DNA of 64,000 nucleotides from CAINVV01 sp964528535. GTDB lineage: Bacteria; Bacteroidota; Bacteroidia; Bacteroidales; Prolixibacteraceae. Positions 9,465-18,200 of this stretch are shown here, piece by piece. The stretch is taken from contig CAZGSQ010000004.1 of NCBI GenBank assembly GCA_964528535.1, forward strand, positions 8,878 through 72,877, given 5' to 3'. The translations under genes were made by a program, and so were the position numbers. The number at the start of each line of letters is the position of its first letter. Position 1 is the stretch's first letter. Below the pieces are notes generated by a model that was not told the DNA's origin, did no database searches, and worked only from the letters and a program-made list of their open reading frames with translations.

Positions 9465-10685
9465 ATGGAATACAACACAACGACCTTACCCAACGGGATC
9501 CGGCTGATCCATGCAACTGTTGATTCACCCGTGGCCCACTGCGGCGTGGTCATCAATACCGGCTCACGCGATGAAGATCCTTCGCAGCAGGGTATGGCAC
9601 ATTTTATTGAGCATACCATCTTCAAGGGGACTGCAAAACGAAAAGCATACCACATTATCAGCCGGCTCGAAGATGTAGGGGGTGAGATGAATGCCTATAC
9701 CTCCAAGGAGGAGACCGCTATCCATGCCTCCTTCCTCTGCGAATATTACGAGCGCGCCATCGAATTGTTCAGTGATATTCTGATTGACAGCACTTTCCCA
9801 GAGAAAGAGTTGAAAAAGGAGCAGGAGGTAATCGTCGACGAAATCAACTCCTACAACGATTCTCCTTCTGAATTGATTTTCGATGAATTTGAGGAGCTGA
9901 TCTACGAAGGTCACCCAATGGGCCGAAGCATCCTGGGTACACCCGAGCTTGTCAGGAGCTTTGCGTCTGACGATATTCGCGGCTTTATAGAAAAGAACTA
10001 CCATACAGATCAGATGGTGATCTGCTCGGTGGGAAACATTCCTGGTAAGAAATTCTTTCACCTGGCCATGCGTTATTTTGCAAGATTGTCGCCAAATAGG
10101 AGACCCGGAGGTCGGAGCAGGTTTTCGACTTATCTTCCCAAACTAAAAAAAGTTGAGAAGGGAACTTTTCAGGCACATTGTATCATCGGCGGAGAGGCTT
10201 TTGATGTCTATCATCCCGACAGGCTGCGACTTGTATTGCTCAACAGCATCTTGGGGGGGCAATCCGGCAATTCGAGGCTGAACCTGAGTTTGCGTGAACG
10301 AAATGGCATTGCTTACAACCTCGAATCATCCTACACGGCCTATACCGATACCGGGACTTTGACCATCTATTTTGGAACAGACAGTGAAAATCTGGATCGT
10401 GCCTTGACACTTATCGACAAGGAGATCAAACTTCTGCAGCACAAGGCACTCGGCGGACTTCAACTCAGCAAGGCTAAAAAACAGTTGATCGGACAATTGG
10501 CCATGTCGCAGGAGAATCACGAAGACCTCATGCTGGCCATCGGTAAGAGCATGCTCGTTTTTAACAAAGTGGAGAGTCTTGAGGATATCTACAGGAAAAT
10601 AGGTGAAATTTCGGCTTTGCAGTTGATGGATGTCGCCAACAGGGTGCTCGATTCAAGGAAATTGTCGACTTTGATCTACCACTAA
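9465..10685 (+). CDS. M16 family zinc metallopeptidase
   Basis: 406 residues, the single-subunit-of-two-domain size of bacterial PqqL/YmxG-like or processing-peptidase-like M16B proteins. The inverted zinc motif HFIEH is visible (H46, E49, H50) in MAHFIEHTIFKG. The downstream conserved acidic region EQEVIVDEINSY supplies the third ligand. No signal peptide is seen, so it is probably cytoplasmic. Its TAA overlaps the next gene's ATG by one base (TAATG), implying translational coupling to the methyltransferase. The substrate is unknown; members degrade or process short peptides. Confidence 0.93.
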   Translation: MEYNTTTLPNGIRLIHATVDSPVAHCGVVINTGSRDEDPSQQGMAHFIEHTIFKGTAKRKAYHIISRLEDVGGEMNAYTSKEETAIHASFLCEYYERAIELFSDILIDSTFPEKELKKEQEVIVDEINSYNDSPSELIFDEFEELIYEGHPMGRSILGTPELVRSFASDDIRGFIEKNYHTDQMVICSVGNIPGKKFFHLAMRYFARLSPNRRPGGRSRFSTYLPKLKKVEKGTFQAHCIIGGEAFDVYHPDRLRLVLLNSILGGQSGNSRLNLSLRERNGIAYNLESSYTAYTDTGTLTIYFGTDSENLDRALTLIDKEIKLLQHKALGGLQLSKAKKQLIGQLAMSQENHEDLMLAIGKSMLVFNKVESLEDIYRKIGEISALQLMDVANRVLDSRKLSTLIYH

Positions 10686-11323
10686 TGAACATGGAGCAAC
10701 AACTCGAAAATTATATCCTCGCGCACACCGTCGAAGAGGACCCCCTGCTCGGCAGGTTGTACCGCGAAACCTATCTCCGCCTCGTCAACGGTCGCATGTG
10801 TTCGGGTCATCTCCAGGGCAGTATCCTGACATTTCTAAGTCGGATGATAGCTCCCCGCAGAATTCTTGAGATCGGAACTTATACCGGCTATTCGGCCATT
10901 TGCCTGGCCAAAGGACTTGCCCCCAACGGAATGCTCCATACCATCGAAATCAACGATGAACTTGAAGAATTTGCGGCAAGCTTTTTTGCAGAAGCCGGAT
11001 TGCAGGATCAGATCGTTCAGCATGTCGGTGACGCAACAGTCATGGTCCCGAAATTGGATGAAAAATTCGAACTGGCCTTTCTGGATGGAGACAAGCGTCA
11101 GTATCTTTCTCAATATGAGCTTATTCTGCCAAAGATGACGGCCGGAGGGTTGATAATTGCCGACAATACCCTTTGGGGAGGTAAGGTGGTTGGGAAAATC
11201 GAACCGAACGACGAACAAACCATTTCTATTCTGGCTTTCAATGATTTCGTAAAAAATGATCGCCGCGTTATGGCCACCATTCTTCCCATTCGTGATGGCA
11301 TGACACTCTTGCAAATCACCTAA
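10685..11323 (+). CDS. Class I SAM-dependent O-methyltransferase (COMT/caffeoyl-CoA type)
   Basis: 212 residues. SAM-binding motif I is ILEIGTYTGYSAICLAKGL; the metal-binding block of the type 3 O-methyltransferases is LAFLDGDKRQYLSQYE and IADNTLWGGKV. These match the divalent-cation-dependent catechol/caffeoyl-CoA family (TrmR-like relatives methylate tRNA uridine-5-oxyacetate). The start is ATG 10685 (MNMEQQ) or ATG 10691; the first overlaps the M16 stop. The biological substrate cannot be told from the sequence. Confidence 0.88.
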   Translation: MNMEQQLENYILAHTVEEDPLLGRLYRETYLRLVNGRMCSGHLQGSILTFLSRMIAPRRILEIGTYTGYSAICLAKGLAPNGMLHTIEINDELEEFAASFFAEAGLQDQIVQHVGDATVMVPKLDEKFELAFLDGDKRQYLSQYELILPKMTAGGLIIADNTLWGGKVVGKIEPNDEQTISILAFNDFVKNDRRVMATILPIRDGMTLLQIT

Positions 11324-11414
11324 AGTCTCCTCCCCCCGGTATCACTTTTTCCCAATTTTCATTCTTTCTTCTCCTCAGATTTCCGTAACTTATGGTGTTC
11401 TGAAATTGAAAGTT

Positions 11415-12689
11415 ATGAAAGAAGATTTTCTCCATTTTCTCTGGAAAAACAGTCTGTTTGAGCCTGCTTCCCCGTATACCAACGAAGGCGATCGGGTAGA
11501 GGTCATCTCAGCGGGAAGGCACAACATTCATGCCGGTCCCGATTTTTTTGATGCCCGAATCCGGATAGGCAAGACCCTCTGGGCGGGAAATGTCGAAATC
11601 CACCTCAAGGCCTCAGATTGGAACCGGCATGGTCACCAGGCTGATCCGCTTTATGGCAATACCATCCTGCATGTGGTAAAAGAAAACGATGTTGCCGTAA
11701 AAAACAGTGCAGGAGCAAGCATCCCAACCATCGTCATTGGTTGGCCACTGTGGATCGAATACAACTACAATTCCTTGATGCAGCAACATGATTGGGTCAA
11801 TTGCGCTTCACAGCTTAAAAATGTTGACAGATTCAGGATCCGCTTCTTCCTCAATGGATTGGCTGTTGAGCGCCTTCAGCAGAAAATTGAAGTGATCGAA
11901 AAACGGCTGGAAAGTTCAGCTTTGAATTGGAACGAGACATTTTACCATTTTCTGGCAAGGAGTTTCGGATTTCGCCAAAATGGTGATCCCTTCGAGATGC
12001 TGGCAAGATCCTTGCCCTTATCCATCCTGCAACGGCACCAGGATCAACTTCTTCAGCTGGAAGCACTCTTGTTCGGTCAGGCAGGGTTACTTCATGACTC
12101 CCTTTTGTTTGACGAGTATCCACTCTTGCTGCGAAACGAGTACAAATTTCTTGCTTCCAAATATGGACTCAAACCAATGGCAGGTCACCTTTGGAAATTC
12201 ATGCGGATGCACCCTTTGAATTTTCCATCGATCCGGATGGCACAATTTGCAGGCGTCATTCATAATTTTAATTCGCTCTTTTCCAGCCTGATTCAACTGA
12301 ATAGTCTGGAGGAATACCGTTGTGTCTTCAGGGCAGTGACCTCCACTTACTGGGACAATCACTACACCTTTCACAAATTGTCGAAGTACCAGAAAAAGGG
12401 GATGGGGGAGGACTCCTTCCTGCTTATCCTGATCAATGTAGTGGTTCCATTTCTTTTCCTCTACGGAGAAAGGCAGAACAAACAGGAACTCAAAGAACAC
12501 GCACTGAAGCTAATGGAGGAACTTCCGGCAGAAAGCAATACCATCCTCCGGCACTGGTGCTCCTCCGGCATACAGGCTTGCAACGCCCTCGAATCACAGG
12601 CGTTGATTCACCTGCATCACCAATATTGTGAACCCCGCCGGTGTCTGACCTGTACGATTGGGCAGCGGTTGATTACTCACTGTCGGTAA
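11415..12689 (+). CDS. DUF2851 family protein
   Basis: 424 residues from ATG 11415; a TTG at 11406 would add three residues. The N-terminal block (HNIHAGPDFFDARIRIG, WAGNVEIHLKASDWNRHGH) is characteristic of DUF2851, a conserved, functionally unassigned Bacteroidota family. The C-terminus has a conserved four-Cys-type block (YCEPRRCLTCTIGQ), suggesting a metal site. No signal peptide or membrane segment was seen. It follows the methyltransferase by 91 bp and precedes rpsO. Function unknown. Confidence 0.85.
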   Translation: MKEDFLHFLWKNSLFEPASPYTNEGDRVEVISAGRHNIHAGPDFFDARIRIGKTLWAGNVEIHLKASDWNRHGHQADPLYGNTILHVVKENDVAVKNSAGASIPTIVIGWPLWIEYNYNSLMQQHDWVNCASQLKNVDRFRIRFFLNGLAVERLQQKIEVIEKRLESSALNWNETFYHFLARSFGFRQNGDPFEMLARSLPLSILQRHQDQLLQLEALLFGQAGLLHDSLLFDEYPLLLRNEYKFLASKYGLKPMAGHLWKFMRMHPLNFPSIRMAQFAGVIHNFNSLFSSLIQLNSLEEYRCVFRAVTSTYWDNHYTFHKLSKYQKKGMGEDSFLLILINVVVPFLFLYGERQNKQELKEHALKLMEELPAESNTILRHWCSSGIQACNALESQALIHLHHQYCEPRRCLTCTIGQRLITHCR

Positions 12690-12741
12690 AATACTCCAAA
12701 CTCCATGTACTTTACCCCTCAAATAAAAGAATAAAAGCCAC

Positions 12742-12772
12742 TTGCAAGTAACATGATTATTCTGTAATTTCG
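12742..12772 (+). promoter_or_regulatory. Possible rpsO promoter
   Basis: TTG at 12742-12744, 20 bp, TAATTTCG at 12765-12772 (one mismatch to TANNTTTG), about 80 bp before rpsO. Confidence 0.4.
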
Positions 12773-12852
12773 CCACCAATTAATGCCCCACCGTTGTGAT
12801 CGAACTCGAATTCTGCGGAGTGGCTATTGTATCATTGATAAAACAATTTGTT

Positions 12853-13122
12853 ATGTATTTGAATCCTGAAGTTAAAAAGACATTTTTCGAGAAGTTTGGC
12901 AAGAGTGCTACCGATACAGGTACCTCCGAAGGACAGATTGCCCTCTTCTCACACCGAATCAATCACCTGACAGAGCACTTGAAATTGAACAAGAAAGATT
13001 TCAGTACCCAGCGTGCCCTGATCTCCATGGTAGGAAAAAGACGCTCTTTGCTCGATTACCTGAAACGCAAAGACATTGAACGCTACCGTGCCATCATCAA
13101 AGAATTGAATCTTCGTAAATAA
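12853..13122 (+). CDS. rpsO: 30S ribosomal protein S15
   Basis: 89 residues, the standard S15 length. The region GTSEGQIALFSHRINHLTEHL and the motif GKRRSLLDYLKRKD are diagnostic for S15, which binds the central domain of 16S rRNA. The ATG at 12853 (MYLNPEVKKTFF) is chosen because upstream in-frame sequence is not S15-like. It lies before pnp, the order conserved across most bacteria, with a strong terminator between them. In other bacteria S15 represses its own translation; no such structure was identified here. Confidence 0.98.
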   Translation: MYLNPEVKKTFFEKFGKSATDTGTSEGQIALFSHRINHLTEHLKLNKKDFSTQRALISMVGKRRSLLDYLKRKDIERYRAIIKELNLRK

Positions 13123-13134
13123 GCGAACAACCTC

Positions 13135-13162
13135 AAAAGGCAATTTTCGGATTGCCTTTTTT
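13135..13162 (+). terminator. Rho-independent terminator between rpsO and pnp
   Basis: Stem AAAAGGCAAT (13135-13144) with ATTGCCTTTT (13151-13160), loop of 6 nt, continuing T-run. It separates rpsO from pnp, although read-through is possible. Confidence 0.85.
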
Positions 13163-13223
13163 GCATCATTCAATTCCGCTCCCCCTGTTCGAAAAAGAAA
13201 ACAATTTAAAGTTTTACGAAATT

Positions 13224-15512
13224 ATGTATAAAGTTATTAATAAGACGATTGACCTGGGTGATGGAAGAATTATCCAGATCGAGACCGGTAAACTGGCCAA
13301 GCAAGCCGACGGTGCAGTGGTCGTGAAGATGGGTGATACCATGTTGCTGGCAACTGTTGTTTCCGCCAATGAAGCGGCTGCGAATGTTGATTTCATGCCA
13401 TTATCTGTCGATTACCGCGAGAAATTCTCTGCTGCGGGAAGATTTCCGGGTGGATTCATGAAGCGGGAGGCTCGTCCTTCTGATGATGAAATTCTGATAG
13501 CACGTCTCGTTGACAGAGCGCTGCGTCCACTTTTCCCGGATGATTACCACGCTGAAACGGCCGTCATGATCACCCTGATCTCCTCCGGTAAGAACGAAAT
13601 GCCCGATTCATTGGCTGGATTGGCTGCCTCCGCCGCCATCGCAGTTTCAAATATACCCTTCAATGGTCCCATCTCCGAAGTTCGTGTTGCACGCATCAAG
13701 GGGGCATTTGTCCTGAATCCTTCTGCCGAGCAGTTGTCAGAAGCCGATATTGACATCATGGTAGGTGCCTCTTACGACAACATCATGATGGTGGAAGGCG
13801 AAATGGATGAAGTCTCCGAAGCAGAAATGCTCGAAGCCATCAAAATTGCGCACGATAACATCAAGATCCACTGCAAGATACAGGAAGAGCTGGCAGCCGA
13901 AGTAGGTGTCGTCAAACGCACCTATTGCCATGAGGAAAACGATGAAACATTGCGTGCAGAGATTTGGAAAGCAACTTACGACAAAGTTTACGAAGTTGCC
14001 CGCAACCTGATCAACGACAAGCATCTTCGTTATGCATCCTTTGCCAAGGTAAAAGAAGATTTTACAGTGGCTTACAGCGAAGGCAAAGAGGCAGGAGCGG
14101 TCAACAAGACCTTGATCGGGAAATATTACCATGATGTCGAGAAAGAGGCCATGCGTCGCATGATCCTGGATGAAGGAATTCGTCTGGACGGTAGATCTAC
14201 CACCGAAATTCGGGCAATTTGGGGCGAGGTCGATTACCTGCCGGGATCTCACGGTTCCTCCATCTTTACCCGCGGTGAAACACAATCTCTGAGCAGCGTC
14301 ACACTGGGTACGAAAATGGACGAGAAAATCATCGACAACGTTACCTTCAAAGGAAAAGAACGCTTCCTGCTGCACTACAACTTCCCACCATTCAGCACGG
14401 GTGAATCCAAAACACCAAGGGGATTGTCGCGTCGCGAAATCGGTCATGGAAACCTGGCCCATCGTGCGTTGAAGAGAATGATCCCCGAAGGATTCCCTTA
14501 CATCGTAAGGATCGTTTCTGATATCCTGGAATCCAATGGATCTTCCTCAATGGCTACTGTTTGCGCCGGTACAATGGCCATGCTCGATGCAGGTATCAAC
14601 ATGAAACGCCCCGTTTCCGGGATCGCCATGGGACTGATCACCGATAAAAATTCAAGCAAATTCGCAGTACTTTCTGATATACTTGGTGACGAAGATCACC
14701 TTGGTGACATGGATTTTAAAGTCACAGGAACCGAAAAAGGAATAACGGCTACCCAAATGGACATCAAGGTCGACGGTTTGTCGTACGAAGTACTGGCCAA
14801 AGCCTTGCAGCAAGCCAAAGAGGGCCGCGAACACATCCTGGGCAAAGTGCTCGAAGTGATCAGTATCCCACGTGAGGACTACAAACCAAATGTTCCCCGT
14901 ATTGTGAAGATGACCATTCCAAAGGATATGATTGGACCAGTTATTGGACCCGGTGGAAAAATTATACAACAAATTCAGGCTGATACGAAGGCCACCATCG
15001 CCATCGAAGAGATCGATGACATGGGTTATGTTGAGATCAGCGCTCCCGATAAATCATCGATCGACGCTGCGGTTGCACGCATCCGCGCCATCGTAGCCCT
15101 TCCGGAACCCGGAGAAATCTATGAAGGAAAGGTGAAGTCAATCGTTCAGTTCGGCGCTTTTGTTGAAATTATGCCGGGCAAAGAGGGATTGCTGCATGTG
15201 TCTGAGTTCGACTGGAAAAGAATAGAAAAACCCGAAGATGTGCTCAGCGTGGGTGACATCGTGAAGGTGAAATTGTTGGAAGTGGAACAACGGACGGGGA
15301 AACTGAAACTCTCCATGAAGGCACTCATGCCAAAACCGGAAGGTTTTGTCGAAAGGGAACAAGGTCGTGGCGACAGAGATCATGGTCGTGGCGACAGGGA
15401 TCATGGACGCGGTGACAGAGACTTTGGACGTAACGAAAGACCCCCTTTTCAAGGTGAGGAGCGGAAGGCACCTTCGCACAGCCACTCTCTGCGCAAACCA
15501 AATCAGGAATAA
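13224..15512 (+). CDS. pnp: Polyribonucleotide nucleotidyltransferase (PNPase)
   Basis: 762 residues from ATG 13224 (MYKVINKTIDLGDGR). Domains in order: RNase PH 1 (about 10-220), alpha-helical region, RNase PH 2 (about 315-540; GEVDYLPGSHGSSIFTRGETQ), KH domain (GPVIGPGGKIIQQIQ, about 575-590) and S1 domain (about 630-700; GAFVEIMPGKEGLLHVSE). It degrades RNA 3' to 5' by phosphorolysis as a trimer. After S1 comes an unusual tail (713-762) with three tandem GRGDRDH/F heptads, rich in Arg, Gly and Asp. The ORF is open upstream, but residues before 13224 are not PNPase-like. Confidence 0.98.
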   Translation: MYKVINKTIDLGDGRIIQIETGKLAKQADGAVVVKMGDTMLLATVVSANEAAANVDFMPLSVDYREKFSAAGRFPGGFMKREARPSDDEILIARLVDRALRPLFPDDYHAETAVMITLISSGKNEMPDSLAGLAASAAIAVSNIPFNGPISEVRVARIKGAFVLNPSAEQLSEADIDIMVGASYDNIMMVEGEMDEVSEAEMLEAIKIAHDNIKIHCKIQEELAAEVGVVKRTYCHEENDETLRAEIWKATYDKVYEVARNLINDKHLRYASFAKVKEDFTVAYSEGKEAGAVNKTLIGKYYHDVEKEAMRRMILDEGIRLDGRSTTEIRAIWGEVDYLPGSHGSSIFTRGETQSLSSVTLGTKMDEKIIDNVTFKGKERFLLHYNFPPFSTGESKTPRGLSRREIGHGNLAHRALKRMIPEGFPYIVRIVSDILESNGSSSMATVCAGTMAMLDAGINMKRPVSGIAMGLITDKNSSKFAVLSDILGDEDHLGDMDFKVTGTEKGITATQMDIKVDGLSYEVLAKALQQAKEGREHILGKVLEVISIPREDYKPNVPRIVKMTIPKDMIGPVIGPGGKIIQQIQADTKATIAIEEIDDMGYVEISAPDKSSIDAAVARIRAIVALPEPGEIYEGKVKSIVQFGAFVEIMPGKEGLLHVSEFDWKRIEKPEDVLSVGDIVKVKLLEVEQRTGKLKLSMKALMPKPEGFVEREQGRGDRDHGRGDRDHGRGDRDFGRNERPPFQGEERKAPSHSHSLRKPNQE

Positions 15513-15531
15513 AAAATTTGTACATAGTTGG

Positions 15532-15562
15532 AAATGCCCGTTAACAGCGGGCATTTTTATTT
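15532..15562 (+). terminator. Rho-independent terminator after pnp
   Basis: Perfect 9-bp stem AAATGCCCG / CGGGCATTT (15532-15540, 15548-15556) with a 7-nt loop and a T-rich tail. Confidence 0.85.
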
Positions 15563-15599
15563 TTACATTTAGCGATTCAACAAAAATATTTGAAGCGGG

Positions 15600-16256
15600 A
15601 TGATGAGTCTTGATTTTCTGGTGATTGAAGGCAATATCGGGGCAGGGAAAACGACCTTTGCCAACATGCTGGGTGAGGAATTTGATGCCAAACTGATTCT
15701 GGAACGGTTCGCTGAGAACCCCTTCCTTCCTAAATTCTATACCGATCCGGAGAAATACTCTTTCCCCCTCGAACTCTCTTTTCTTGCCGAAAGATACGGA
15801 CAGTTGAAAAAGGAGCTGACCAACAGGGATCTGTTCCACCAAAATACCATCTCCGACTACTATTTCATGAAATCGCTCATCTTTGCCCAAAATACGCTGG
15901 CACAGGATGAATACAATCTTTACCGTAATTTTTTCGACATCATCTATGAACGACTACCCAAACCCGATCTCTTTGTTTACCTGCATCTCCCTGAAGATCA
16001 GTTAATCATAAATATTCGAAAGCGGGGTAGGGAGTATGAACAGTCGATAGATGCCGAATATTTAAAAAAAATAAAGGAAGGCTATTTCACTTTTTTCTCC
16101 CAGCAAAGCGACTTTCCTGTATTGATTGTGGATACTTCAAGGATTGATTTTGTGAAAAGGAAGGAAGATTATGCGATGCTTAAAGATTTAATTGTTAGGC
16201 CAGTAGATTGGACCGGAATCAAAAGGGAGATTTTACTTCCCGGGGTTTCACAATAG
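15600..16256 (+). CDS. Deoxynucleoside kinase
   Basis: 218 residues. The P-loop GNIGAGKTT (about 11-19) starts a dNK/TK2-like fold. The ERFAENPFLPKFY and SFLAERYGQLK blocks and the lid KRGREYEQSID (Arg-rich, about 140-150) are typical of deoxyadenosine/deoxyguanosine/deoxycytidine kinases. It phosphorylates deoxynucleosides in the salvage pathway. Two adjacent ATG codons (15600 and 15603) are possible starts. It sits after the pnp terminator and alone. The base preference cannot be decided here. Confidence 0.9.
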   Translation: MMSLDFLVIEGNIGAGKTTFANMLGEEFDAKLILERFAENPFLPKFYTDPEKYSFPLELSFLAERYGQLKKELTNRDLFHQNTISDYYFMKSLIFAQNTLAQDEYNLYRNFFDIIYERLPKPDLFVYLHLPEDQLIINIRKRGREYEQSIDAEYLKKIKEGYFTFFSQQSDFPVLIVDTSRIDFVKRKEDYAMLKDLIVRPVDWTGIKREILLPGVSQ

Positions 16257-16290
16257 CATCTGATTCCTGTGTTTCTTTGGCGAAAAATTA

Positions 16291-16298
16291 TAATTTTG
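16291..16298 (+). promoter_or_regulatory. -7 element upstream of the TPR lipoprotein gene
   Basis: TAATTTTG, an exact TANNTTTG match, 53 bp before the ATG at 16352. No well-spaced TTTG is seen. Confidence 0.45.
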
Positions 16299-16351
16299 TC
16301 GGCTTAAGAATCAAAATATCAATTGTAACTATTAATGCTTAAGGTTTTTTT

Positions 16352-18109
16352 ATGAAGAAAGTTAATTTGATCCTACCCGTGTTTTTTACATTGAGTGCGT
16401 TCGTCATAACGGGATGTTCCTCTTTGAAGAAGATGCAGAAAGACGCTGATCTGGTAACCTATACAGTTGTTCCCGAAATATTGGAAACACATGCAGGCAA
16501 AGTAGATGCCACTATTCAGAGTCAGATTCCGTCAAAATATTTTGCCAAAAAAGTTACGCTAACCGTGACCCCGGTGCTCAAATTTGCCGGAAACGAAACC
16601 GTACTTACGCCTTATGTACTGCAAGGAGAAAGCGTAAAAGCCAACAACAAGGTGATTGTCTTTCAGACTGGCGGAAGCAACAGTTACAAAGGCACTGTAG
16701 CCTATTCAAAGGAGATGCTGCGATCCGATCTTGAACTTCACATCAAGGCCACACAGGGAAATAAATCTGTTGATTTCCTTCCAAAAATCATTGCCAAAGG
16801 TGTAATAGCTACTTCAACACTCGTCGACAATAGTCCTCTGGCGATTTCCGGGGTACTGAAAAAGGCCAATTCAACAGGTATTTACGATCCAACGACAGAT
16901 AAATACCAACGGATAGTACCGGATGCCTACATGGCCGACCTGGTCTATCTGATCAACAGTTCTGAGGTAAGAAGCAAAGAGCTGACCAAAGCTGAGATTG
17001 ATCATCTGAACAAATATATTGTTGAGGCCTACAATGCCGATCGGAAAGAGTTGAAGAGCGTGGAGGTTTCTGCCTATGCTTCGCCGGATGGCGGTCTGGA
17101 CCTCAATTCCAAATTGGCAGGAAAACGTGAAGGGACAGCAAGCAGCGTAGTTGAGAACGACATGAAGAAGAACAAGGTAAAAGCCGATCTGACTTCAAAA
17201 AACACTCCGGAAGATTGGGAAGGGTTTAAAAATTTAATGGAAAAATCCAATATCCAGGACAAAGATCTTATTTTGAGAGTATTGGCAATGTATTCTGATC
17301 CTGAAGTGCGTGAACGTGAAATAAAAAACCTCTCTTCTGCCTTCACAAAAGTGGCAGATGAGATCTTGCCAAAATTGAGACGTGCCAAAATTACCGCCAA
17401 CGTTAATCTGGTTGGAAAAACTGATGCCGAGATTGGTAAACTAGCGGATTCTGATCCATCTAAATTGAATCAGGCTGAGCTGATGTATGCAGCATCGCTC
17501 ACCAATGATGCTGCCAAACAAAAGGCCATCTATGCCAGCTTTGCCAAAACTTACCCCGACGACTGGAGAGGCTTTAATGACCTGGGTTATGTCGAAATGA
17601 ATGAGGGTGATTTTGCTGCTGCCGCTGCCAATTTTCTGAAAGCCGACAGGTTGGATTCAAAAAATCCGATTGTACAGAACAACCTGGGATGCATTGCCTT
17701 GAAAAATGGTGAGTTGTCCAAAGCAGAAGAACTCTTTGGAGCGGCTTCGGGCGCTGGGAAAGAGGTCAAGGAAAACTTGGGAATCGTGAAGATCAAGCAG
17801 GGCGATTATGATACTGCCGTGAAATATCTGGGCGAAACTTCCTCCAGTTATGCCAATCGTGGCCTCGCACAGATTTTGAATGGCGACAACAATGGAGCCT
17901 TGAAGACATTAAATGGAGCGCCAGTAGAATCTGGTCGTATTGCCTACCTGAAAGCCATCGTTTATGCCCGGACTGGAAAATCAAGTCCGATGTACGAAGC
18001 GCTGGTAAATGCCATGAAGAAGGATCCAGCCTACAAAGCCATCGCGGCGAATGACCTCGAATTCGCTAAATTTGCCAATGATCAGAATTTCAAACTGTTG
18101 TTTCAGTAA
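16352..18109 (+). CDS. Outer-membrane lipoprotein with OmpA-like region and TPR repeats
   Basis: 585 residues. Lipoprotein signal with lipobox ITGC (cysteine about 22). The N-terminal half (about 30-190) is beta-rich with no recognised name. Residues about 230-350 include VEVSAYASPDGGLDLNSKLAGKR, which resembles the peptidoglycan-binding OmpA C-domain pattern but is longer and divergent. Residues about 370-560 form TPR-type helices (WRGFNDLGYVEMNEGDF, NPIVQNNLGCIALKNGELSKAEE). I infer an envelope scaffold or assembly factor; no enzyme motif is present. It is transcribed alone and ends at a strong bidirectional terminator. Confidence 0.75.
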   Translation: MKKVNLILPVFFTLSAFVITGCSSLKKMQKDADLVTYTVVPEILETHAGKVDATIQSQIPSKYFAKKVTLTVTPVLKFAGNETVLTPYVLQGESVKANNKVIVFQTGGSNSYKGTVAYSKEMLRSDLELHIKATQGNKSVDFLPKIIAKGVIATSTLVDNSPLAISGVLKKANSTGIYDPTTDKYQRIVPDAYMADLVYLINSSEVRSKELTKAEIDHLNKYIVEAYNADRKELKSVEVSAYASPDGGLDLNSKLAGKREGTASSVVENDMKKNKVKADLTSKNTPEDWEGFKNLMEKSNIQDKDLILRVLAMYSDPEVREREIKNLSSAFTKVADEILPKLRRAKITANVNLVGKTDAEIGKLADSDPSKLNQAELMYAASLTNDAAKQKAIYASFAKTYPDDWRGFNDLGYVEMNEGDFAAAAANFLKADRLDSKNPIVQNNLGCIALKNGELSKAEELFGAASGAGKEVKENLGIVKIKQGDYDTAVKYLGETSSSYANRGLAQILNGDNNGALKTLNGAPVESGRIAYLKAIVYARTGKSSPMYEALVNAMKKDPAYKAIAANDLEFAKFANDQNFKLLFQ

Positions 18110-18131
18110 GCGATTGACTTTGGAATAGTGT

Positions 18132-18162
18132 AAAAAAGGTATCCATGGGGTGCCTTTTTTTT
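18132..18162. terminator. Bidirectional terminator
   Basis: A-run, 13-bp stem with ATG loop (AAAAAAGGTATCC ... GGGTGCCTTTTTT, G-T pairs included) and a T-run. It lies between the converging lipoprotein and tolC-like genes and can serve both strands. Confidence 0.8.
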
Positions 18163-18200
18163 ATTGCAAAAATTTGACAAGGATGCAGACAAATTTACAT

